From: Hyalella azteca
Lineage: Eukaryota; Arthropoda; Malacostraca; Amphipoda; Hyalellidae
Length of the DNA stretch: 64,000 bases
Reading direction: 5' to 3'
NCBI RefSeq assembly: GCF_000764305.2
Contig: NW_025932414.1
Span: 45,226-109,225, forward strand
Shown: positions 57,119 to 64,000 of the stretch, one piece after another
Numbering within the stretch: position 1 is the first letter of the stretch
Layout: the number at the start of each line of letters is the position of its first letter
The notes under the pieces: generated by a model
What the model was told of the DNA's origin: nothing
Seen by the model: only the letters and a program-made list of their open reading frames with translations
Database searches by the model: none
Translations under genes and position numbers: made by a program

Positions 57119-57478
57119 CTTTACCATATTCATGAGCCCGCGTAGGTTCCGCATGGCGCCTCCCACAACTTCTGAGGCATACGCAATAAACACGAGATAT
57201 TACAAACAATGATATTTTGCACACAAAGACTAATTTTACAAGGGTCACAAGGATATAATTTATTCGAAAGGGAAAAAGGGTTTAGATAAAACTCCGAAGT
57301 GTGAATGTGTGATGCAAAATACTAACTGTACATGGAAAATGTTACCAGCTCTATGTTTCAAAGAATTACAAATACCTATAGGAGAGAATGCGTTAAATTG
57401 TAGTAGTTAAATAAGTCAATGAGACTATTAAACAGCGAATGCAAGAAGATACCCACCGAAAGTAATTTTCGGCTTCAT
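57119..57478 (-). CDS. Two splice-supported exons: unknown small gene or DNAI1 5' leader
   Basis: Minus exon 1, 57457-57478, is ATG-initiated (MKPKITF plus one base) and ends at GTGGGT. Exon 2, 57119-57171, follows a tatgcctcag acceptor, completes Glu and reads VVGGAMRNLRGLMNMVK, then GTAAGT. Phases agree. I do not recognise the protein and found no convincing third exon. Joining in phase 0 to an acceptor at about 55317 would read the first DNAI1 exon in the wrong frame, so these exons could instead form a DNAI1 5' leader containing an upstream ORF. Chance pairing is not excluded. Confidence 0.35.
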
Positions 57479-59595
57479 CGCTCGTGATCTTTCAGGAAGC
57501 TACTTAGATACGAAAAAATGACAAATAATTTTTAAATTTTTAAAGACATATAGAGCGGTGGCAAATCGACTTTATGCACTTTTGAAAGCAATATTTCAAT
57601 AATATTAAAGCGGCTGGATTATCGCCACTGAATGATATCATGAACACGAATGGACTTGAGCAGTTGGTGTGGACTTGAAGAAGACCGCAATAGACTTTGC
57701 CAGGTCTTCATCGCATCAGCGCTACCGAGGCTTTTGCCCCTCAAGTCTCACCTGCAAACCGTAGACTGAAGCCAAAAGTTAGCAAAAACGTGGCGGACTG
57801 TTTCCTCAAACACTGCAGTGCGGCGCCCGAGGTCAATTAAGTTGACGTTCAAATTACCGCATTTACAGCCAATTAAATTGGCTAGCTGTTGGTCTGATGT
57901 TACCTCCGCACGCGTTCCCACACTTTTTATTTCAACTCAATTTACAAGAAACTTATGGGTTTAATCGTCGCTCTATATGTTGGTCAAATGGAAGCTTTGC
58001 CTAATATGTCGCACTGTAGTTAGTACAAATAGTTATCATTAAACTGTATTCCAGTTGAGAATGAGATAGTAAAGTGACAAGTTCCATGTAGTCTGGTCGT
58101 CAATTGAAGGATTTGCTGACACTGCCAGGGCTGGTGGAGGTCGCTGCTGCTGACCTAGAGTCCTTGTAACCATGGCAACGACGCTTTTTCTGCGCATGCC
58201 AAATAAATTACTCGGACGCGGAGTTAAACACTAGTAAATTGTCGATAGGATTTGTTCGAGTAATAAGTTATAGGAGGCACTAACTATAACAAAAAACATC
58301 GGATATCCAAAGTCATTGTAAAACGATTCTCGTAAGCAAACAACACACTTTTGAATTTCATATAGGGAAAGGTTATAAAATTACCCGTGGGCAGTCACTA
58401 CTTCAATGGCAAGCATGAATCTTAATTTCAGACGTGAAAAGTATACAAGTAAGGTGACGATAATTTTAGGAAGCACTTTGCGCCGTTAAATTACATAGTC
58501 TAACAATTCTGGTAATTATTTGAGACGAATTTTTTTCCAATTAGCGAATGACAAGAGCACACAAATTTTTCACTCTAAACTCCACATTTAAATATATTTG
58601 TCAAAGTTATGTTTGCGTGTGGGTTTCTTTGAAGCCTGGTACCACAAACCTAGAACTTATCTAGGATACTTGTCGTGTTTGGATATTTCCTGAAAATGCC
58701 ATGGCAGAATTGGGAGTGGAAGGTTAGACAAAAAATTGCCCTTCTTTCAGATCAACATAATTTATCTGTAAGTTCCGTGTTTAAGCTCCAATATTCTTGA
58801 CGTGCAATAATATCCTGCCTTGCGTTTTTCGTCAATGCATTGTTAATCTAGCGAAATCAAGATTAACTGAACTGAAATCTAGAAGCGATTTTAACTCTAC
58901 CGTCCGTTGAAAAGATTTGATCAAGGCCAGTCTAGCTAAGAAAAGTACAAGAATCGGCGACAGGCCTATTCTTCAATGCCGAAGATACTATACTATACTA
59001 ATTATGAGCCTTTTTCTCGGGATAGCGTTTTTCGTGGTTCCGTTGAGATCAAATCATGAAATTTCAAATTTGCACCAATGGACCACACAAATGCAGTTGA
59101 TAATTTCTCAATCACTTCTCTGCATACCAAAATTTCCTGGTCAAGGTAGTTTGACGGGATGGGGCCCTACGGTCGACAGGGGAAAAGATTTGAGAATTTA
59201 TGCCGAAAATGAATTGAAATTTTCTTAATATATTGAAGCGCAATTTGATAACGCCAAAAAATGCTTGGACTGCTCAGACGTTTTCAAGTGTGAATTGATT
59301 CAGAAACGATGAAGCTATTGTTTGTCTCTCTCTTGCGCCCGCACCTAGAGCTTGGAAACGCCGTGTGGTCAACGAAACTTGAAATGCCAGTACTGAGGCG
59401 TCTTAAATGGCATTGACGATAGAGAGTTTGATATTCGCCACGTTCGCATGCGTCAAGCTATCGTAGCCAAACGTCCCAGTTTTGGGTTCCGACAGTTAAG
59501 TTCAGTTCCCGAGTCCCCGTTTCACATCCAGCTTTAAATGGTGCCTGATTTTCTCCGAAGAGGCCGTATAGGACGACAAATCTTTGACATTTCTG
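57479..59595. other. Gene-free stretch
   Basis: A GC-richer patch at 57600-57860 has no coding frame. The 103-codon frame at 58917-59228 has no domain or splice context. Confidence 0.4.
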
Positions 59596-59600
59596 CAGGG

Positions 59601-59792
59601 TTGCTCTTTCCTCTTCGTGTACATACATTTTTACAAGCCAGACGAGTTTCGGGATCGATGCTACTGCTCTATTCGAGTAGCTGGAAAGTCCATTTTGCAA
59701 CTCAGCTTTTTGCCAAGACGTTCAGTCCTAGTGGTGCGTGGTAACGCCGGAGCTCCGGGACACCAAATTTTTCCGTACCTTGATATTCATTA
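59601..59792 (+). CDS. Candidate terminal exon, unknown protein
   Basis: After a good acceptor (tttgacatttctgcag) an open frame reads SFLFVYIHFYKPDEFRDRCY, continues through SIRVAGKSILQLSFLPRRSV and ends ...FPYLDIH with TAA. Local GC is higher than the flanks. No family recognised and no partner exon found, so it may be chance. Confidence 0.2.
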
Positions 59793-60224
59793 ATTGTGTG
59801 TCGCAATATTTACATCTGACCCAGCTACATGTCGAGCAGTTCATGCAACATAGGCAGACGTATCACAAGGGTAAGAATAGCAGCAAGCTACTCGGCATGC
59901 TAACATGACTACATTTTATCCCATAGGCCAGCGAGTTGTGATACACATCACGTTTTTCTATACACCAGCATACGTGCCTGCATCCAAGGATGTAATCCTA
60001 ACACAATACAACTTCTTCTCTATTTCTCTTCTCGCGCTAGAAGTTAACAATTGCGGGCGTTGCGCAGTGCATCAAATAATGTCATACTCTTTAAATGTTG
60101 TAGCACAATAGTTTTACCACTCCAGTAATGTGCTGACGTAGCGCACTCAAAATTCGTTTCGATAAAAACAAATTAATACTAATTTTCGTTGAAGTGGCAT
60201 GACTCTCATATGGGAAAATAAAAG

Positions 60225-60415
60225 AGATGGGTATAAAACAAGCGTGTTTTTCCAGTAAAAATAATTCATGGTTATACAGTAAAAATAACACGTGTTTTCC
60301 AGTAAAAATAATTCGTGGTTTTACAGTAAAAATAACTCGTGATTTTCAAGTAGAAATAATTCGTGGTTTTACAGTAAAAATAATATGTGTTTTTCCAGTA
60401 AAAATAATTCCGCAT
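60225..60415. repeat. ~25-bp minisatellite
   Basis: Seven copies of CAGTAAAAATAATTCGTGGT-like units. Confidence 0.85.
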
Positions 60416-60486
60416 AACTGCATTAAACAAGAACGTCACAAAGGAAGCTTGAATGAATACTTGCTCTTTTAAGATACAAAAAATAA

Positions 60487-60627
60487 CAACCGACAAGATA
60501 CCACGCTACTCCGACCAAAATCCTATACGAGCGTCGCGGCCATGCAGGAGTGGACCGAGCATTGTCTATTGTGCTGCCTAGCGACGACTCGGAGACGGAG
60601 GACGACGAAGGCGGCGCATCAGCGTGA
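60487..60627 (+). CDS. Short acidic-tailed open frame, possible 3' exon or transposase relic
   Basis: Plus-strand frame ends LPSDDSETEDDEGGASA and TGA at 60625-60627, preceded by KILYERRGHAGVDRALSIV. Acidic SDDSETEDD tracts occur in host proteins and near the start of piggyBac-derived transposases. Possible acceptors (gccatgcag, ccgacaag) precede it. No partner exon; function unknown. Confidence 0.22.
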   Translation, partial: QPTRYHATPTKILYERRGHAGVDRALSIVLPSDDSETEDDEGGASA

Positions 60628-60764
60628 CCGGGGACTAGGAAGTCCCGAACTCATCATAAGGTCATAAGCAACGGCACATGACTGGCAGAAAGCAACAACG
60701 ACCACCTCAAGCTAGTGATAGTAACAACTAAATTCAAGCATTAACTAGGTGTGTATGTTAGTAC

Positions 60765-61140
60765 TAAATGTTAGTAGGTATGAATTTCCGTTAACGAAAA
60801 CAAAACAATTGTGATGAAATTTCTAACAAAAAAAAAAAATTGCAGCTAAGAGACCTCTCACACTCATGAGGGCACTGTTGTACCGTTTACTAAATGAATT
60901 TATAAACTTATAATTCCGTTTCACAACCTACAACTTATCAATAAAATGAATGACGTTTGTGTGTAGCTATGTACTACTGTTGGCGAAAACAAAACAATTG
61001 TGATGAAAATGTTAACCAAAAAATATTTGCAGCTAAGAGACCTCTCACACTCGCGAGGGCACTGTTGTACCGTTTACTAAATGAATTTATAAACTTATAT
61101 TTCCATTTCATAGCCCACGACTTATCAATAAAATGAAGGG
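60765..61140. repeat. ~188-bp tandem duplication
   Basis: Two copies of GAAAACAAAACAATTGTGAT ... GCAGCTAAGAGACCTCTCAC ... TATCAATAAAATGAA. Each carries AATAAA, so it may have duplicated a polyadenylation region. Confidence 0.85.
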
Positions 61141-61666
61141 CATTGCCTTCTCCATCAACTTCTATGCGGTCGGACGGCTCAGTACGCGTAGATGATTGTG
61201 GTGCGCAGCCATGATTGATGCCTTCTTTCCCCCCGTCTGTAACGCTTCTTCCGCATCATTTATCTATTTTGGCGAAGCTTTTTATTAAATACACACACAT
61301 TATGATATGTAGGACTTGTTTACTTAAAACGTCGGTTTACGAACAAAGGTTGAGAATTATCCCTGGTAATATTAAGCTACCTAATTATTAGAACAGTATT
61401 TCTGACAGATACATATATTTCATACGGATACTACATTAACTGGGTTCGGAGGCGGGTTCGCTATCAAATGACACAATCATCGACTTAGTTTGGAACTTAT
61501 ACATCACTGAGAGCCAGGCTCTCCTCAGAGCGACAGGATCTTTAACTCGACTGCGTTAGGCATTGATACTTTACAATATTATAGTCGGTGGGGAAAAAAT
61601 AAAAAAAAACTGGACTTACAAATAAGAAATCACCTGCATCCGTATTTACAGATGGAAATAACCTCA
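61141..61666. other. Downstream of the right-hand gene
   Basis: Probable 3' UTR of the minus-strand gene ending at 61667. A minus-strand AATAAA (plus TTTATT) lies at 61281-61286. Confidence 0.4.
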
Positions 61667-64000
61667 TTATTCATCTCGCTTGAACCGCTTCTTGTAACGA
61701 AGACCTGCAAAAATTAAAATTGAAACATTATATGTTGAGATACAGTAGTAGTAGTAGTAAAAGATTTACTAGCGCTTCAGATAGCGAATCTATTTCGCGC
61801 CGGAGGTGAGGTCTTCAGCTACGTCAAAGATGTCTGGTCTCTTCCGTCTTCAAGGCTTATAGCCTGATCCATTTTAGGCGCAGGGGCTGGGCGGTAGATT
61901 CCCTGCTCATGGAGCGTGGGTCCGCTCCGACTTCATGTATCAATCCAAAGAAGGGTCATCGCGTGTCCATTTGAGAGCCAGGCCGTTTCCGATAAGGGCG
62001 TTTTGCCATCTCTGTTAGTCTGGACTCTCCACCCGAGCCACCCGGCCATGATTGCATCTGAGGCCGTACAGCCTCGGGTCTCATCGAGACACGCAAGCCC
62101 CCCCCCACGACAAGGACGAGATGGCACGGGGGGGTTGAGATACAATCAGTTGAGCAGATTGCATCACTAATCGACCAACAGTTGAATGAAGTACAGTAAA
62201 AATATACATTAACTAACAAAATGGATGAATAACTCACCACGTGCAGTGCAAGGAGTTGTCGGGGATGTCTCCTGGAACACAAAATGGAATTAGCTAGTTA
62301 CAAATAGACGAACTACAACAGGTTCTAAAAATTTCAAGAAAGATTCAAGTATAATTTTTCTGAGAACATAATGCAAATGCAACGTTTTTCTAATGCAGAT
62401 CAAACTACATCATATTGAACGGGTCACTGTCTTAAAAAAAAAATGAGTACAAATAATCTTGTATTCGTCTCAAATAAAATGACGTTAAAAAGCTGTTAAC
62501 TTAGTATGCTTACAGAGATGTTGGCTCCAGAGATGTTGCTTTGGTCTGTTGGGGAGAAACATGTTTAATTTAAATATAGTACGTTGGAAACGTAACAGTA
62601 ATTGTGATACCGGTTAATTTAGCTACCAACCATGTAAAATGATGTAAAATGCATCAGCTAATGATGCAGAATGTGAAAAAAAACTGAGCAACGAATGAGC
62701 AGAGGAGAGCAGAGCAGACTGAGCATGTGCTTCATTCAACTGAGCAGAGGAGAATGAATGAAGCACAAATACTATGCAATAACAGCGAATAAAAAAAGTG
62801 GTGGTATCTTAATCTCTGACAATGCTATGCAACAAAAACTTTGAAACTGAACTTTATCATCTGGAAATATAAAGAAACAACTATTTCAACAGAGATAAAA
62901 ATTCGACGGCGATTTCTGCATTGCAAATCACCAAGTTGTTATAGGTGAAAATTACAAGAATAATAAAAGATGCGGTGGAACATCGGTTGAATAAGTAGAA
63001 AATGGCAATCACAGTGATCAATTATTTTAAGGGAAACAAAAACAGTCTGTTCTAAATCAGTTGGTTGACAAAAAGTTGAAGTAATCTGGAAATTTACAAA
63101 TTTAAAGCGCTCAGAAATGAAAGAAATTTACATAAAATGCGATTACAATTATCTGCGACCATTTGCATTGCAGGACAGGAAAAAAATCTTTCTTGAATAA
63201 ATAACCATTGATCTATAATAATGATGAAAAATAAATGCAACATCAAAACAGATAAACAAGATAGGTGAAATAAATAGGAGTAAATTTTATATACTTACCA
63301 AGTAGCGCCTGATCTGTGTTGGACCAGCGATCACTGGAGAGGTCGTCAAACTCCTGTTCATTATCCGGTTCAGGTTGCCTCTTGTTGCGCAGCCTTAAGG
63401 TTTCATTGTTAGTGTTATCTTCTGCTTCAGTAGCTGGAGACAGGACGTGACGAATTTGGGTGATATTAACCTTGGTTCCCGCATTAGAAGACATTATTGT
63501 CAGGATGTTATTATCTTGAACATGTTTGCAAGAGTTGTGCAGTGACGGAAAGCAAAATACATTATCTCCGCAAATCCCAGCCATCTTCCTTTTATCCTTG
63601 TTGATCAGGAAGCTAATAGATTCTTGGAGTTCAACGGGGACTAGAATACTGATCGAATTTGATGTCTCCTTTCCCAGAATGCGACAGACAAAATGTCTTC
63701 TAGAGTCATCATCTTGTAGACTTTCTCCACTCAAGGCATCCTCAACATCTGAGACTTTCAAGCTACTGATTTTATTTGCATGATTAGCATTATGGAGCAC
63801 AAGGCAAGTGTAAACAGCATTTCTGACCTCAACAAAATTTTCAGGTGGAAATCCACATTGCTGATGCTTCTGAATTTGTTCATTGGAAAAATTTTGCAGT
63901 TTCTGTAAAGTTTCTTTAGTAATGAGATTCTTGGGGCTGCTGAGAGCTTCAGATCGCTTCCTTTTAAGTGCAAGCTGTGAGCTCTTGAAAGTAGTTTTCC
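61667..64000 (-). CDS. Gene with a degenerate tyrosine-recombinase-like C-terminal domain (last 4 exons, 5' end off window)
   Basis: Exons (minus): 64000-63299 (open at the edge), 62545-62514, 62271-62238, 61704-61667. Phases 1, 0, 1 match, giving 267 residues in the window and ending GLRYKKRFKRDE. The first exon starts with a basic stretch (LALKRKRSE), then RNAVYTCLVLHNAN...ISSLKVSDVEDA, FVCRILGKETSNSISILVPV and NVFCFPS. This order resembles the DNA breaking-rejoining (tyrosine recombinase, Crypton-like) fold of many uncharacterised animal proteins: an R-x-A...L-x-NA-R block, a K-T beta hairpin, then a VP-V...FP segment. Here the expected ARRGGE-type Arg reads ANHANK, so activity is unlikely. 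The three small last exons (32, 34 and 38 nt) add a Ser/Thr-rich linker and basic tail. Exon structure is well supported; fold assignment is from memory and uncertain. Confidence 0.6.
61745..62133 (-). mobile_element. Retroposon (SINE or LINE 3' fragment), ~389 bp
   Basis: An 11-bp direct repeat GTTGAGATACA (61734-61744 and 62134-62144) flanks a GC-richer insert. On the minus strand it runs from a C-rich start (CCCCCCGTGCCATCTCGTCC) to a (TAC)n tail at 61745-61758. Trinucleotide-tailed ends with variable TSDs are typical of non-LTR-mobilised elements. It lies in the last intron of the right-hand gene, sense to it. I do not recognise the family. Confidence 0.65.
62546..63298 (-). other. Intron of the right-hand gene
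   Basis: AT-rich; a short duplication (ACTGAGCAGAGGAGA) lies near 62690-62750. Nothing else recognised. Confidence 0.5.

Overview
The window is eukaryotic nuclear DNA. It has interrupted genes with GT-AG introns up to 6.7 kb, AT-rich noncoding DNA, dozens of minisatellites and several transposon families. The reconstructed frequenin (NCS-1) protein reads like an arthropod ortholog. A crustacean is my best guess, but I cannot fix the species. Two isolated N bases (555 and 17920) and a Nextera mate-pair junction adapter (52390-52427) show this is a short-read assembly.

I joined split exons by reading phase, splice sites and protein-family continuity, giving four genes. (1) 1350-4532, minus: the 5' part of a SEC23IP/PAPLA1-like phospholipase (DDHD family), with a 7-nt coding first exon, a proline-rich second exon and a probable GC-AG intron; it runs off the left edge. 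(2) 12595-33955, plus: a complete seven-exon frequenin gene, 187 aa, including a 25-nt microexon. (3) 43830-55305, minus: a complete twelve-exon axonemal dynein intermediate chain (DNAI1), about 709 aa. (4) 61667-64000, minus: the last four exons of a gene whose C-terminal domain resembles the tyrosine-recombinase (Crypton-like) fold; it runs off the right edge. Two splice-supported exons at 57119-57478 (minus) may be a further gene or the DNAI1 5' leader. The two main genes do not share a pathway: frequenin is a neuronal calcium sensor and DNAI1 a motor subunit of cilia and flagella.

Mobile elements: a Mutator-like foldback element (5758-6894, 9-bp TSD); two piggyBac-like MITEs at TTAA sites (8611-9203 and 33518-33750); a truncated Penelope-like element with a GIY-YIG domain and a hammerhead-like motif (28615-29694), plus related fragments at 44690-44850 and 47916-48337; a hAT-like MITE with an 8-bp TSD (52273-52730) that contains the adapter; a retroposon with a trinucleotide tail (61745-62133); a decayed LINE gag-like region (53100-54550); a tRNA-derived SINE-like head (7490-7640); and four copies of an unrecognised ~140-bp hairpin element.

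The most unusual observation is that tandem arrays sit at, and often span, 5' splice sites. Five of six frequenin introns and at least three DNAI1 introns begin with one. In several the repeat unit contains the end of the exon plus the donor: eight GTAAGT donors at 21-bp steps after frequenin exon 6, three GTGAGT donors at 26-bp steps after DNAI1 exon 8, and about five ~70-bp copies of the DNAI1 exon 3 end inside the following intron.
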